A stretch of DNA of 64,000 nt from Alphaproteobacteria bacterium (GCA_004213885.1 SGYL01000001.1:186001-250000), one strand, 5' to 3'. Shown: positions 47,333 to 57,407, numbered from the stretch's first letter. Notes: generated by a model from the sequence alone, not told the origin. A program made the numbers and translations.

Positions 47333-47836
47333 ATGAAAAACAAATTTATCATAGCTGTTGGATCAAATATAAATAGTCCAGAGGGTTTTAAGCCAATAGA
47401 AAACTGTAATAAAGCTATAAATGAACTTTCTAAATTTAATATAAAAATAACTCAAAAATCATCTTGGTATTTAAGCGAACCTATCCCAAAAAGTTCTCAA
47501 CCAAAATATTATAATTCAGTATTTTTATGTAATTCAAATCATAATGTTAATAAAGTTTTAAAAATTATTCAAATTGTAGAACAAAAATTTGGACGTGTAA
47601 GGGTCTTTAAAAATATGCCAAGATGTATTGATCTTGATATTATATCATTTAATGGAAATGTAAAAAATTCATTGTTATTGAAAATTCCTCATCCAAGAAT
47701 GCATTTAAGAAAATTTGTTTTATTGCCACTTTTTGAAATAGATTCACATTGGTTACATCCATTGTTAAAAAAGAACATTAAATTTTTTTTAGAAAAAGTG
47801 AAATGCCAAAAAATTAAAAAATTAAAAATTGATTGA
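47333..47836 (+). CDS. folK: 2-amino-4-hydroxy-6-hydroxymethyldihydropteridine diphosphokinase
   Basis: This 167-aa protein has 'IAVGSNINSPEGF' at the N-terminus, 'SSWYLSEPIP', 'QPKYYNSVFLC', the catalytic 'RCIDLDIISFNG' near residue 102 (Asp pair binding Mg-ATP) and 'IPHPRMHLRKFVLLPLFEI'. It makes the diphosphate ester used by dihydropteroate synthase in folate synthesis. folK before rpoZ is a usual alphaproteobacterial order. Confidence 0.93.
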   Translation: MKNKFIIAVGSNINSPEGFKPIENCNKAINELSKFNIKITQKSSWYLSEPIPKSSQPKYYNSVFLCNSNHNVNKVLKIIQIVEQKFGRVRVFKNMPRCIDLDIISFNGNVKNSLLLKIPHPRMHLRKFVLLPLFEIDSHWLHPLLKKNIKFFLEKVKCQKIKKLKID

Positions 47837-47878
47837 TTTTTTTAATTAAAACTATTATGAGAGTTATCAGAGGTGTAT

Positions 47879-48265
47879 ATGGCAAGAGTTACGGTTGAAG
47901 ATTGTATTGAAAAAGTTCAAAATAGATTTGAACTAATTATCGCTGCATCGCAAAGAGCAAGAGAAATTTCTAATGGAGTTCAAATAGAAGTTGATAAAGA
48001 TAATGACAAAAATACAGTAATATCATTAAGAGAAATTGGTGATGGGGCAATAACTTATGATGACTTAAAAGAAAGGTATCTCAAGTCTCTTCAAAAGGTT
48101 GTAGTAAATAATGAAGAAGATGAAGAGAATGATATTGAAGAAGAATTTTCTAGTTACTTAAGCCAAGAAGATAATGATAAAAGCTTAAATCCAAATAGTT
48201 TCTTTAAAAACACTGAAGATTCATTTGAAGATGTTTCAGATGAATTAATTAGAAAAGAAGAATAG
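47879..48265 (+). CDS. rpoZ: RNA polymerase omega subunit
   Basis: I start at the ATG at 47879 because the family begins 'MARVTVEDC' and an AGAGG site lies six bases upstream; a GTG two codons earlier is less likely. The 128-aa product has the conserved '[28 protein letters not shown]' text and a long acidic C-terminal tail, usual for alphaproteobacterial omega. It helps assemble RNA polymerase and is one of the sites where ppGpp binds. The next gene makes ppGpp. Confidence 0.93.
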   Translation: MARVTVEDCIEKVQNRFELIIAASQRAREISNGVQIEVDKDNDKNTVISLREIGDGAITYDDLKERYLKSLQKVVVNNEEDEENDIEEEFSSYLSQEDNDKSLNPNSFFKNTEDSFEDVSDELIRKEE

Positions 48266-48289
48266 CAAATTTTATTATATTCGTTATAA

Positions 48290-48315
48290 TTTCTGAAAGA
48301 TAATTATTTCAGAAA
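48290..48315 (+). promoter_or_regulatory. Stem-loop in the leader of rsh
   Basis: TTTCTGAAA (48290-48298) and TTTCAGAAA (48307-48315) form a perfect 9-bp dyad with an 8-base loop, ending four bases before the rsh ATG. A TATAAT hexamer precedes it (48285-48290). It covers the place where a ribosome site would sit, and no clear Shine-Dalgarno is visible otherwise. Confidence 0.45.
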
Positions 48316-48319
48316 TGAT

Positions 48320-50443
48320 ATGCTTGACACTAAATTCTTTCTAAATTTAAAAAATAAGAATTACATTAAATCTCTAGATTTAATTAAAAAAGCTTATGAT
48401 TTTAGTAAATCAAAGCATGCTGGGCAATATAGAGATGATGGTAAAGATTACTTTACTCATCCAATAGAAGTTGCAGAAATTCTTTCTAATATGGGTTTGG
48501 ATAGCCCTTCAATTATTACAGCTTTACTTCACGACGTTGTTGAAGATAGTGCTGTTACTATTCAAGATATAAAAAAATTGTTTGGTTTAGAGATTAGTAA
48601 GTTAGTTGATGGTGTTACAAAATTAACTAAGATTGAACTTAAATTTGGACTAGCTCAAGCAGAAAATTTTAGAAAGCTTTTAATCTCTTCGTCTGACGAT
48701 ATTAGGGTACTACTTGTTAAGTTAGCTGATAGACTCCACAATATTAGAACAATTGAGGGCATTAAAGATAAGAGAAGACAAATTAAAATTTGTACAGAAA
48801 CACTTGAAATATACGTTCCATTAGCAGAAAGACTTGGGATAATTGGGATTCAATCAGAGTTAGAAGAAAAATGTTTTTCCATAATAAATAATGAAACAAG
48901 AAACTCTATTCAAAGGAGATTAGACTCAATTTATTCAGAGGACAAAATCAATATTCCGTTAATTATTAAAGAAATTAAAAAAATTGCATTCGATAAGAAA
49001 ATTTTTGTTGAAATTTCTGGAAGAAAAAAGACTTGCTATTCCATCTGGAAAAAAATGCAAATAAAAAAAGTTGGAATGGATAATCTCTCGGACATTATGG
49101 CTTTTCGAATTATTGTCAAAAAAAATGAAGATTGTTACAAATTACTAAGTCTATTGCACCAAAATTATACTGCTATAATGGGAAGGTTTAAAGATTATAT
49201 ATCAGCACCAAAGAGAAATGGTTATCAATCTTTACATACTGGTTTGATTGGACCAAAAAAAACTAAAATTGAAATTCAAATTAGAACTTATGAAATGGAT
49301 GAGTTTGCAGAAAATGGGGTCGCTGCTCATTGGATGTATAAAAATAGTACAAAGTTTAAAGAAGGTATAAAATTCAAATGGGTTAGAGAATTGCTGCAAA
49401 TAATTGAAGAATCTAACCATCCTAATGAATTTCTAGAGCACACTAAATTGGAGATGTACAATGATCAAGTTTTTTGCTTTACCCCAAAAGGGAATATAAT
49501 TAATTTACCTGTTCATGCTACTGCAATTGATTTTGCTTATGCTGTGCATTCTGAATTAGGAAACGCTGCAGTTGGTGCAAAAATTAATAATAAGGTAAGA
49601 CTTTTAACTTCAGAATTAAAAAATGGTGATCAAGTAAAAATACTAACTTCATCTAACGGTTATCCAGACCCTAATTGGCTAGATAATTGTATCACAGGCA
49701 AAGCAAAGTCTAGTATTAGAAGGTTTATTAGAAATAAAGAAGTAGAAGAATATAAACAACTTGGAACATCTCTTTTAAGAAATGAGTATAAGCAAAAAAA
49801 TAAAAAATTAAATTTTAAAGAATTAAAGAATATTATTGAAAAATATGAATTATTGGATGTAGATGAACTATTGATTGAGATAGGTAAAGGTAATATTTTT
49901 TCTAGTGAAGTTATAAAATCTATATACCCTGAAAATAAGTATTTTAATGTTTTTAGAAAAAAACCATTTATTAAAAGAATTTTTAATAATAAGAAAAATG
50001 AATTAAGCATTAATGGTGCTATACCAGGTATGGCAATTCATTATGCTCATTGTTGTAGTCCACTTCCAGGAGATCGCATCGTAGGAATTGTTACTTCTGG
50101 TAAAGGAATTACAGTACATTCTTTAGATTGTTTTTCTTTAGAAAAATTTCATGATACTCCTGAAAGATGGCTAGATATATCCTGGGAAAGAGAAAAAGAT
50201 ATTTTGTATAGAGGTAAATTAATTGCTGTTTTAATGAATGAACCTGGCAGCTTAGCTGATGTAACAAGAATAATCAGTTCCATCAATGGGAACATTTCTA
50301 ATCTACAAGTAATAAATAGAGATATAAATTTTTACAAATTTACAATTGATCTTGAGGTTGAAAACCTTTCTCATTTAAATGAAATTATAGCGGCTTTAAG
50401 ATTATCAGATTTTGTGGAAAGTGTAGAAAGAGAAAAAAGTTAA
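48320..50443 (+). CDS. rsh: Bifunctional (p)ppGpp synthetase/hydrolase (RelA/SpoT homologue)
   Basis: This 707-aa protein has the HD hydrolase domain intact ('QYRDDGKDYFTHP', 'LLHDVVEDS' near residues 70-78). The synthetase domain has 'GRFKDYISAPKRNGYQSLHTGL' near 290-310. The TGS domain starts near 381 ('DQVFCFTPKGNIINLP'), the zinc-finger-type region has 'HYAHCCSPLPGDRIVG' near 575, and an ACT domain ends the protein. Both active sites look complete, as expected of a single long Rsh enzyme. It controls the stringent response. It overlaps the DUF2062 gene by one base. Confidence 0.95.
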   Translation: MLDTKFFLNLKNKNYIKSLDLIKKAYDFSKSKHAGQYRDDGKDYFTHPIEVAEILSNMGLDSPSIITALLHDVVEDSAVTIQDIKKLFGLEISKLVDGVTKLTKIELKFGLAQAENFRKLLISSSDDIRVLLVKLADRLHNIRTIEGIKDKRRQIKICTETLEIYVPLAERLGIIGIQSELEEKCFSIINNETRNSIQRRLDSIYSEDKINIPLIIKEIKKIAFDKKIFVEISGRKKTCYSIWKKMQIKKVGMDNLSDIMAFRIIVKKNEDCYKLLSLLHQNYTAIMGRFKDYISAPKRNGYQSLHTGLIGPKKTKIEIQIRTYEMDEFAENGVAAHWMYKNSTKFKEGIKFKWVRELLQIIEESNHPNEFLEHTKLEMYNDQVFCFTPKGNIINLPVHATAIDFAYAVHSELGNAAVGAKINNKVRLLTSELKNGDQVKILTSSNGYPDPNWLDNCITGKAKSSIRRFIRNKEVEEYKQLGTSLLRNEYKQKNKKLNFKELKNIIEKYELLDVDELLIEIGKGNIFSSEVIKSIYPENKYFNVFRKKPFIKRIFNNKKNELSINGAIPGMAIHYAHCCSPLPGDRIVGIVTSGKGITVHSLDCFSLEKFHDTPERWLDISWEREKDILYRGKLIAVLMNEPGSLADVTRIISSINGNISNLQVINRDINFYKFTIDLEVENLSHLNEIIAALRLSDFVESVEREKS

Positions 50444-50928
50444 TGAGCTTTTTTAAAAATCAATCAAAAAGTTTTAAAAATTTATTTTCGATCAATTTAA
50501 AAAGAGCAAGTTTATTTTATTTTTTAAAATTAATTAGAGTAAAAGATTCAACAGGTAAACTATCAGTAGGATTTGCTTGTGGTTCAATGGTATCATTCAC
50601 TCCATTTATAGGGTTACATTTTTTACTTGCTGTTTTTTTTGCATATTTGCTTAGAGGCAATATTGTAGCTTCACTAATTGGAACATTTGTTGGAAACCCA
50701 TTTACTTTTCCATTTATTTGGATTTTTATTTATAAAATAGGAAATATATTTTTTAAAAATGATAAAAACTTTTCTCTTGAATTTACCTTTCAAAGTTTAT
50801 TTGATCATGGTTATGACATTTTAATTCCAATGTTGATTGGTTCATTAATTGTATCAATTCCTGTTTGGTTTATTTCTTATTTTACAGTAAAATTTTTAAT
50901 GTCTTCATTTAAAAAAAAAAAAGCATGA
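50443..50928 (+). CDS. DUF2062 membrane protein
   Basis: This 161-aa protein has hydrophobic segments at ~40-70 and ~115-150. The DUF2062 core is visible: 'GKLSVGFACGSMVSFTPFIGLHFLLAVFFAYLLRGN' and 'GTFVGNPFTFPFIWIFIYKIG'. The family has no known function. Placement between rsh and pdxJ is typical of alphaproteobacteria. Overlap with the rsh stop suggests coupled translation. Confidence 0.87.
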   Translation: MSFFKNQSKSFKNLFSINLKRASLFYFLKLIRVKDSTGKLSVGFACGSMVSFTPFIGLHFLLAVFFAYLLRGNIVASLIGTFVGNPFTFPFIWIFIYKIGNIFFKNDKNFSLEFTFQSLFDHGYDILIPMLIGSLIVSIPVWFISYFTVKFLMSSFKKKKA

Positions 50929-50941
50929 ATATATAACTAAA

Positions 50942-51667
50942 ATGTGCAAATTAGGAATAAATATAGATCATGTTGCAACATTAAGAAATGCCCGTGGCCA
51001 AATTCATCCAGATCCTCTTAAGGCGGCTATGATTTTAAAAGAATGTAAGGTTGATTCTATCACTATGCATTTAAGAGAAGACCGCAGACATATTAATGAT
51101 GATGATATTTTTTTAATTAATGACAAAGTTGATTTACCAATTAATTTAGAAATTGCTCCTACAGAAGAGATGACTAAAATAGCATTAAGATTAAACCCTC
51201 GATCAGTCTGTTTTGTTCCCGAGAAAAGAATTGAAGTTACAACTGAAGGTGGTTTAGATGTTAAGTCAAATATGCGGAATATAGAAAGATTATTAAATTT
51301 TTTATCAAATTCCAAAATTGAGGTGGCCTGTTTTATAGAGCCTAATTTTAATCAAATTGACAGTCTCAAATCTTTAGGCATTAAAACATTAGAATTTCAT
51401 ACTGGTTCATATGCAGATTCAAGAACAGAAAAAATTATGAATGAAAAATTATCGTTGATTAAAAAAGCTGCTCAATATGCAGAAGAATTAGGTTTTGATT
51501 GTCATGCAGGACACGGCTTAAACTATGATAATGTTTACAATATTGCTTCAATAAAAGAGATTAAAGAATTGAATATAGGACATTTTATAATTGGAGAATC
51601 AATTTTTAGTGGTTTAAAAAATAGTATTTTAAAAATGAAAAAAATTATAAAAACAGCTAGAAAATGA
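50942..51667 (+). CDS. pdxJ: Pyridoxine 5'-phosphate synthase
   Basis: This 241-aa TIM-barrel protein has 'LGINIDHVATLRNARG' at the N-terminus, 'ITMHLREDRRHINDDD' near residue 42, 'SVCFVPEKRIEVTTEGGLDV' near 88 and 'CHAGHGLNYDNV' near 187. These hold the known active-site His and Arg residues. It closes the ring of vitamin B6 from deoxyxylulose 5-phosphate and 3-amino-2-oxopropyl phosphate. Its stop overlaps acpS (ATGA). Confidence 0.95.
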   Translation: MCKLGINIDHVATLRNARGQIHPDPLKAAMILKECKVDSITMHLREDRRHINDDDIFLINDKVDLPINLEIAPTEEMTKIALRLNPRSVCFVPEKRIEVTTEGGLDVKSNMRNIERLLNFLSNSKIEVACFIEPNFNQIDSLKSLGIKTLEFHTGSYADSRTEKIMNEKLSLIKKAAQYAEELGFDCHAGHGLNYDNVYNIASIKEIKELNIGHFIIGESIFSGLKNSILKMKKIIKTARK

Positions 51668-52068
51668 TTTATGGTATTGGCACTGATTTAATTAACGCTG
51701 AAAGAGTTGAAAAATTATTAAATAAGTTTGGAGATAAATTTTTATTAAGAATTTTTAGCACTGAAGAAATAAATAATTCAAAAAATTCTTACAATAAAGC
51801 TCTGTATTTTTCTAAAAGATTTGCCGGTAAAGAAGCGTTTTGGAAAGCCGTATCACCCAATAAAGAAAATACGTTACACTTTAATGAAATTGAAATTTTA
51901 TCCAATGAAAATGGAAAGCCATATATTAATTTAATCGGCAGAACAAAGAATAGAGTATCTGATTTAGAAAAATCATTGAATTGTAAACTAAATTTTCACA
52001 TATCAATTTCAGATGAAAAACCTAATGCACTGGCATTTGTAATTATTTTTCTTGCTCATCTAGATTAG
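51664..52068 (+). CDS. acpS: Holo-[acyl-carrier-protein] synthase
   Basis: This 134-aa protein has 'IYGIGTDLINAERVEKLL' at the N-terminus, with the Asp that binds magnesium, and 'RFAGKEAFWKAV' near residue 56. A 'LHFNEIEIL-NENGKP' segment follows and 'HISISDEK-NALAFVI' ends it. It moves phosphopantetheine from CoA to the acyl carrier protein. It is coupled to pdxJ by a four-base overlap. Confidence 0.94.
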   Translation: MIYGIGTDLINAERVEKLLNKFGDKFLLRIFSTEEINNSKNSYNKALYFSKRFAGKEAFWKAVSPNKENTLHFNEIEILSNENGKPYINLIGRTKNRVSDLEKSLNCKLNFHISISDEKPNALAFVIIFLAHLD

Positions 52069-52100
52069 CTATTGCATAAAGAAACTAATAGAGATTTGAA

Positions 52101-52847
52101 ATGAACAAGAGCAAAGATAAAAACAATAATAGTTTTTATGAATTAATAAAAACCTTATTTTACGCTGGCACTATAGCTGTTCTTTTTAGATCGATTTTAT
52201 TTGAGCCTTTTAATATACCATCAGGGTCAATGATTCCATCATTATTAGTTGGCGATTACTTGTTTGTTTCAAAATATTCTTATGGTTATTCACGATATAG
52301 TTTTCCATTTGGTATTTTACCGATTAAAGATAGATTAATATACGATATTCCTCAAAGAGGCGACATTATAGTTTTTAGAAAACCAGGCGATGAGCAAATT
52401 GATTATATAAAAAGATTGATTGGATTACCTGGTGATACTGTTCAGCTCATAGACGGTCGGTTATATGTTAATGACAAATTAGTTAATAGAAAAAAAACCA
52501 ATATTGGTCGAATTACTAAAAATAATGGAAGTAAGATAAATCTTATTGAATATGAAGAAAATATTTTTGATACAAAATCATACAAAATAATTGAATCTAG
52601 TGATAATGATTTTTTTGATAATACTATTAAATTTACAGTCCCTACGGATAATTTTTTCTTTATGGGAGACAACCGTGATAACAGTAAAGATAGTAGAGCT
52701 TCTGAAGTTGGTTTTGTGCCAAAAATTAATCTAATTGGTAAAGCACAAATTATATTTTTTTCACATAACGGATCTGCTAGATTTTATGAATTTTGGAAAT
52801 GGCATAATTTAATTAGATTTTCAAGAATTGGAAAAAAAATTGAATAA
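52101..52847 (+). CDS. lepB: Signal peptidase I
   Basis: This 248-aa protein has an N-terminal membrane helix (~16-35). The catalytic Ser is near residue 42 in 'IPSGSMIPSLLVGD' and the catalytic Lys near 104 in 'YIKRLIGLPGD'. The box 'FFMGDNRDNSKDSRA' lies near 189. It removes signal peptides from Sec/Tat-exported proteins, such as the PstS and Liv binding proteins in this window. The 3' end overlaps the start of rnc. Confidence 0.95.
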   Translation: MNKSKDKNNNSFYELIKTLFYAGTIAVLFRSILFEPFNIPSGSMIPSLLVGDYLFVSKYSYGYSRYSFPFGILPIKDRLIYDIPQRGDIIVFRKPGDEQIDYIKRLIGLPGDTVQLIDGRLYVNDKLVNRKKTNIGRITKNNGSKINLIEYEENIFDTKSYKIIESSDNDFFDNTIKFTVPTDNFFFMGDNRDNSKDSRASEVGFVPKINLIGKAQIIFFSHNGSARFYEFWKWHNLIRFSRIGKKIE

Positions 52848-53523
52848 ACTATACTCTGAAATTGAAAAAATTTTAGATTATAAATTTAAAGATATTAAAT
52901 TATTAGATGAAGCTCTTACTCATTCAAGTATAAAGATCAATAATAAACATAAAAAAGTTTTTAATTATGAAAGATTAGAATTCCTTGGAGATAGAATTTT
53001 AGGTTTTGTAATATCCGATTTGATATTTAAAAAATTTCCTAATTTTCAAGAGGGCGATTTAAGTATATTATTTCAAAAATATACCAATACAAAATTTTTA
53101 TCAAATATAGCAATAAGTTTAAATTTGAATAAATTTGTGGTTGTACAAAAAGGAGATGAGTTAGAAAAAAAAGACTCGATAATGTCTGATCTTATTGAAT
53201 CTATAATTGCTGCAATTTATATTGACTCAAATTTAGATAATGCAAAGTTATTTATTGAAAATAAAATATTAAATAACTCAAATATTATAAATGTTGTTGA
53301 TAAGCATCCAAAAAGTTTACTTCAAGAATTTTCTTTAAGGTATTATAAAAAGATTCCAGTTTATACTGTTGAAGAAAAAAATGGCCCAGACCATGATCCT
53401 CAATTTAAAGTAAATGTATCAATTAATTCTCAAAATTATGCTTTTGGTGAAGGTTCAAGTACACAGAAGGCTCAAGAAGAAGCTGCAAAAAATCTTTTAA
53501 AAATAATGGAGTCTAAAAATTAG
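52840..53523 (+). CDS. rnc: Ribonuclease III
   Basis: I prefer the TTG start at 52840, seven bases after a GGA and overlapping the lepB stop by eight bases; another in-frame TTG lies at 52828. The 227-aa product has 'ALTHSS' near residue 25, the catalytic signature 'ERLEFLGDRILG' near 46, 'LIESIIAAIYID' near 120 and a C-terminal double-stranded RNA-binding domain ('DPQFKVNVSIN...GEGSSTQKAQEEAAKNLL'). It processes rRNA and structured mRNAs. The end overlaps the likely era start. Confidence 0.93.
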   Translation: MNKLYSEIEKILDYKFKDIKLLDEALTHSSIKINNKHKKVFNYERLEFLGDRILGFVISDLIFKKFPNFQEGDLSILFQKYTNTKFLSNIAISLNLNKFVVVQKGDELEKKDSIMSDLIESIIAAIYIDSNLDNAKLFIENKILNNSNIINVVDKHPKSLLQEFSLRYYKKIPVYTVEEKNGPDHDPQFKVNVSINSQNYAFGEGSSTQKAQEEAAKNLLKIMESKN

Positions 53524-54427
53524 TACTAAATCTGGATTTGTATATTTAGTTGGACCTCCTAATGTTGGAAAGTCAACATTGTTAAATTATTTGCTTGGAC
53601 AAAAAGTTTCGATTGTTTCAAGAAAGGTTCAAACAACAAGATTTTCAACAAAGGGGATACTTAACATTAAAAATACTGAAAATAATAAACCAGATTGTCA
53701 AATTATTTTTGTAGATACACCAGGTTTGTTTGAGCCAAAAAAAGCTTTGGAAAAACATATTGTTAAAAACACTATTTCTGAATTAAATAGTTATGAACAT
53801 ATTTGCGTTTTATATGATGCAACTTCAAGTAAAATAAAATTTTCAGAATTTTCAAAAATAATTAAAGGTATAAAACTCAATAAGAATAATTCTTCTTTAA
53901 TAATTAACAAAATAGACTTAATTGAAAAAGAAAAACTTTTAATAATTGTAAAAAATATCCAAAAAATTTTTGAATTTAATAATGTATTTATGGTTTCGGC
54001 AAAAAAGGGACAAGGTTGTAAAGATTTAATTGATTTTCTACAAACGACTATACCAGAGAGTCCTTTTTTATATAATAAGGATCAACTTACAGATTTATCT
54101 GAAAGAGTATTTTCTTCTGAAATCACAAGAGAAAAACTTTTTAATTATCTTAATTCCGAATTACCTTATAACCTTTATGTAGAAACTGTTATTTGGAAAG
54201 AAACAAAAAAATCAATCACAATTCATCAAAATATAAATGTATCAAAATATAATCATAAAAGAATTATTATTGGTAAAAATGGTGAAAATTTAAAAAAGAT
54301 AGGAATTTCTTCTAGAAAGGATTTAGAAAAAGTTTTTAATAAAAAGGTAAATTTATTTCTATTTCTTAAAATTAAAAATAATTGGATGAATAATATCAAG
54401 GAATTGAATCACTTAGGGCAAAATTAA
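53519..54427 (+). CDS. era: GTPase Era, with an apparent ATT start codon
   Basis: The first ATG/GTG/TTG in this frame is TTG at 53579, which would delete the P-loop. The frame is open back to a stop at 53504, and the P-loop GPPNVGKST (residues 12-20) is encoded upstream of that TTG. ATT at 53519, seven bases after GGAG (53508-53511) and overlapping the rnc stop, gives a 302-aa protein of normal Era length. G3 DTPGLF (~65), G4 NKID (~130) and the KH domain ('KRIIIGKNGENLKKIG') are intact. Era checks 30S assembly by binding 16S rRNA. Confidence 0.85.
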   Translation: MSTKSGFVYLVGPPNVGKSTLLNYLLGQKVSIVSRKVQTTRFSTKGILNIKNTENNKPDCQIIFVDTPGLFEPKKALEKHIVKNTISELNSYEHICVLYDATSSKIKFSEFSKIIKGIKLNKNNSSLIINKIDLIEKEKLLIIVKNIQKIFEFNNVFMVSAKKGQGCKDLIDFLQTTIPESPFLYNKDQLTDLSERVFSSEITREKLFNYLNSELPYNLYVETVIWKETKKSITIHQNINVSKYNHKRIIIGKNGENLKKIGISSRKDLEKVFNKKVNLFLFLKIKNNWMNNIKELNHLGQN

Positions 54428-55165
54428 ATGGACAATTGGACAGATATTGGAATTATTTTAAAAATTGAAAAAAGAGGAGAAAAAGGAAATCTTTTAAACG
54501 TACTTACTAATAATCATGGAAGGCACATGGGTTGGTTCAATAATTTTAATAAGAAGCAATATTTAATACAACCTGGTGATGTAGTGAATGTGTCATGGTC
54601 TTCAAGAATTTCAAATCAATTAGGTTTTTTTAAAATCGAGTTAATAGAAACAACTGTTGGGAAAATTTTTAATGACAAAATTAGACTAGATATAATTTCG
54701 TCTTTTTGTTCGTTAACTTCATTCATTTTGCCCGAGAGAGAAAACTGTTCTTTTTTTTTTCAAAAATCTAAAACTTTCTTAAAAGAAATTCCAATTAATC
54801 CTTCAAATAATGAAATTTTGAAATTATATATTTTTTGGGAATTAGATTTGTTGAATGAAGTTGGTACCCCATTAAATTTTAGTGAATGTACTGTTTCAGG
54901 AGATAAAAAAAACTTAAAATATGTAAGCCCTAAATCTGGAAATGCAGTAGGAAGCTCTTTTGCAGGAAAATATGAAAATAGGTTATTAAGACTACCATTT
55001 TTTTTAGGAGGTGTAAATGTTATTAACAATAATGAAAATGATGATATATGTTTTGGATTAAGTTTGACTTTTTTTTTTATAAAAAAATTTTTAGATACTT
55101 TTGATTTTAATAATTTAACTAAACTACTATTTGCAAGAATAAGATTACAAAATAATTTTAAATAA
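54428..55165 (+). CDS. recO: DNA repair protein RecO
   Basis: This 245-aa protein has the N-terminal OB-fold opening '[34 protein letters not shown]' (residues ~3-36) and a helical C-terminal domain without a clear zinc-binding Cys cluster. RecO loads RecA with RecR. Divergent in sequence, but position between era and parC is the standard alphaproteobacterial one. The ATG directly follows the era stop. Confidence 0.88.
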   Translation: MDNWTDIGIILKIEKRGEKGNLLNVLTNNHGRHMGWFNNFNKKQYLIQPGDVVNVSWSSRISNQLGFFKIELIETTVGKIFNDKIRLDIISSFCSLTSFILPERENCSFFFQKSKTFLKEIPINPSNNEILKLYIFWELDLLNEVGTPLNFSECTVSGDKKNLKYVSPKSGNAVGSSFAGKYENRLLRLPFFLGGVNVINNNENDDICFGLSLTFFFIKKFLDTFDFNNLTKLLFARIRLQNNFK

Positions 55166-55173
55166 AGAGGATT

Positions 55174-57378
55174 ATGATGGAAGATTTGAAAATTATAAAT
55201 AGATTATTTTCCGAAGAAATTTCAGAGAGATATTTATCCTATGCTCTTTCAACAATTACATCTCGTTCATTGCCTGATGTAAGGGATGGGTTAAAACCTG
55301 TTCATAGGAGATTAATTTATGCTATGAGGCAACTAAAATTAAATCCCAACAGCAACTTTAAAAAATCAGCTAGAGTTGTTGGAGATGTAATGGGTAAGTT
55401 TCATCCTCATGGTGATGCAGCCATATATGATGCTATGGTAAGAATGGCACAAGAATTTTCATTGAAATACCCATTAGTAGATGGTCAAGGTAATTTTGGA
55501 AACATTGATGGAGATAATGCTGCTGCAATGAGATATACAGAGGCAAAGCTCACTGAATTTGCAGAATTATTGATAAAAGATATTGATTCAAATACTGTTG
55601 ATTTCAAAGAAACATATGATGGTGAAGATAATGAGCCAGTTGTACTCCCTTCTGCCATACCAAATTTATTAGCAAATGGTTCACATGGTATCGCTGTAGG
55701 TATGGCGACTTCAATACCACCTCATAATTTGTCAGAATTATTTGACGCTTGTTTACATTTGCTTAAATTTCCAGACGCTAAGGATAAAAAAATTGTCAGC
55801 TTTATTAAAGGTCCAGACTTACCCACTGGAGGCATAATAATTGAATCAGAGGATTCAATTTATCAAACTTACAAATCAGGAAAAGGAAGTTTCAGAGTTA
55901 GGTCAAAATGGAATTTAGAAAAGTTAAAAAATGGAAAATGGCAAATAATTATTTCTGAAATTCCATATCAAATTATTAAAAGTAAATTAATTGAGAAAAT
56001 TGATAATTTGGTGGAAGATAAAAAAATTCCATTAATGTCAGAGATTATTGATGAAAGTGCTGAAAATATTAGAATTGTAATTGAACCTAAAAATAGAGAT
56101 GTATCTCCTGAACTTTTAATGGAAAATTTATTTAAGTTAACTGACTTAGAAGCTAAAGTTCATTTAAACTTAAACTATTTAGATAAAAAAAATATTCCTG
56201 GAGTAAGATCTCTCAAAGTCGCATTGATTGATTGGCTAGAACATAGAAAAGAAATTTTAGAAAGAAAATCAAATTTCAGATTAAACAAAATTAAAGATCG
56301 TTTAGAGGTTATTGATGGACAAATAATCGTTTATTTAAACTTAGATAGAGTAATTGAAATTATCAGACAAGAAGATGATCCTAAAAAAATTTTAATCAAA
56401 GAGTTTAAATTATCTGAAATACAGGCTAATTCAATTTTAGATATGAGATTAAGGTCTTTGAGAAAGTTAGAGGAAATTGAATTAAAAAAAGAAAAAAATA
56501 ATTTATTATCTGAAAAAGAAACTTTATTAAAAATTTTATCTGATGAAGGAGTTAAAAAAAATGTTTTAATTGATGAGATTAAAGAAATAAAAAATAGCTT
56601 AAAAAATAAAATCAACAGAAAAACTACATTTGAGGTGGCTCCTGAAATTGAAATACCAGATTTTAATGAATATATCGAAGAAGAACCAATCACGATTATT
56701 TTATCTAGCCAAAACTGGATTAGATCGCAAAAAGGTCATATTGAATTAAATTCAGAATTCAAATTACGTGATGGAGATACAATTAAAAAAGTTATTTACG
56801 CTAAAACAAATGATAAAATAATCTTTTTTTCTGAGAATGGATCTTTTTATAGTATTTTAGGAAATAAATTACCGTCTGGACGTGGTTTTGGTGAACCTTT
56901 ATCAAAATTTTTTGATTTAGATAATAACGAAAAAATAGTGAGCTTTTTTAATTATTTTGAGGGTGAAGTTGCAATAGCATCATCAGATGGTTTGGGGTTT
57001 AAAATAAAAACTGACAAATTAATTGCAGCAACAAGATCAGGTAAAAAAGTTTTTAACCTTAATGAAAATGAAAAAGCTAAAGCTTTGACAATTTGTGACA
57101 AAGAATATTTGGCAGTGACAGGAAGTAATAGAAAAATGCTAGTTTTCAGTTTATCTGAATTACCTGAGTTAAATAAAGGTAAAGGTGTTATTTTGCAAAG
57201 ATATAAAGACGGTTATTTGGAGGATATAAAATCGATTTCTAAAACTGATGGAATTGTATGGAACTTAACAGGTGGAAGACAAAGAACAGAAAAGGATATC
57301 TCAAGTTGGATTGGTAAACGTGGAAGCGTTGGTAAATTAGTTCCTAATGGTTTTCCAAGGCCTCCAAAATTTGATTAA
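55174..57378 (+). CDS. parC: DNA topoisomerase IV subunit A
   Basis: This 734-aa protein has the QRDR region '[24 protein letters not shown]' near residues 70-95, the catalytic Tyr121 in '[10 protein letters not shown]', and a C-terminal pinwheel domain of shortened length. I call it ParC and not GyrA because of length, the '[30 protein letters not shown]' start and the recO-parC order. With ParE it unlinks daughter chromosomes. The ATG at 55174 has an in-frame ATG directly after; either may be used. Confidence 0.92.
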   Translation: MMEDLKIINRLFSEEISERYLSYALSTITSRSLPDVRDGLKPVHRRLIYAMRQLKLNPNSNFKKSARVVGDVMGKFHPHGDAAIYDAMVRMAQEFSLKYPLVDGQGNFGNIDGDNAAAMRYTEAKLTEFAELLIKDIDSNTVDFKETYDGEDNEPVVLPSAIPNLLANGSHGIAVGMATSIPPHNLSELFDACLHLLKFPDAKDKKIVSFIKGPDLPTGGIIIESEDSIYQTYKSGKGSFRVRSKWNLEKLKNGKWQIIISEIPYQIIKSKLIEKIDNLVEDKKIPLMSEIIDESAENIRIVIEPKNRDVSPELLMENLFKLTDLEAKVHLNLNYLDKKNIPGVRSLKVALIDWLEHRKEILERKSNFRLNKIKDRLEVIDGQIIVYLNLDRVIEIIRQEDDPKKILIKEFKLSEIQANSILDMRLRSLRKLEEIELKKEKNNLLSEKETLLKILSDEGVKKNVLIDEIKEIKNSLKNKINRKTTFEVAPEIEIPDFNEYIEEEPITIILSSQNWIRSQKGHIELNSEFKLRDGDTIKKVIYAKTNDKIIFFSENGSFYSILGNKLPSGRGFGEPLSKFFDLDNNEKIVSFFNYFEGEVAIASSDGLGFKIKTDKLIAATRSGKKVFNLNENEKAKALTICDKEYLAVTGSNRKMLVFSLSELPELNKGKGVILQRYKDGYLEDIKSISKTDGIVWNLTGGRQRTEKDISSWIGKRGSVGKLVPNGFPRPPKFD

Positions 57379-57407
57379 AAATAGGTCATAAAAATTTGAT
57401 TAAAAAT
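57366..57407 (+). repeat. 17-bp direct repeat at the parC end
   Basis: AAAATTTGATTAAAAAT occurs at 57366-57382 (covering the parC stop) and again at 57391-57407, 25 bp apart. It probably reflects a small tandem duplication. The rest of the 163-bp gap up to the TRAP operon is A/T-rich with TATAAT-like text at 57460-57465. Confidence 0.6.

Noticed and set aside
53521-53581. era as an N-terminally truncated pseudogene starting at TTG 53579
   Set aside because: The P-loop and preceding strand are encoded in frame just upstream with a good ribosome site, so the gene is complete with a non-standard start.
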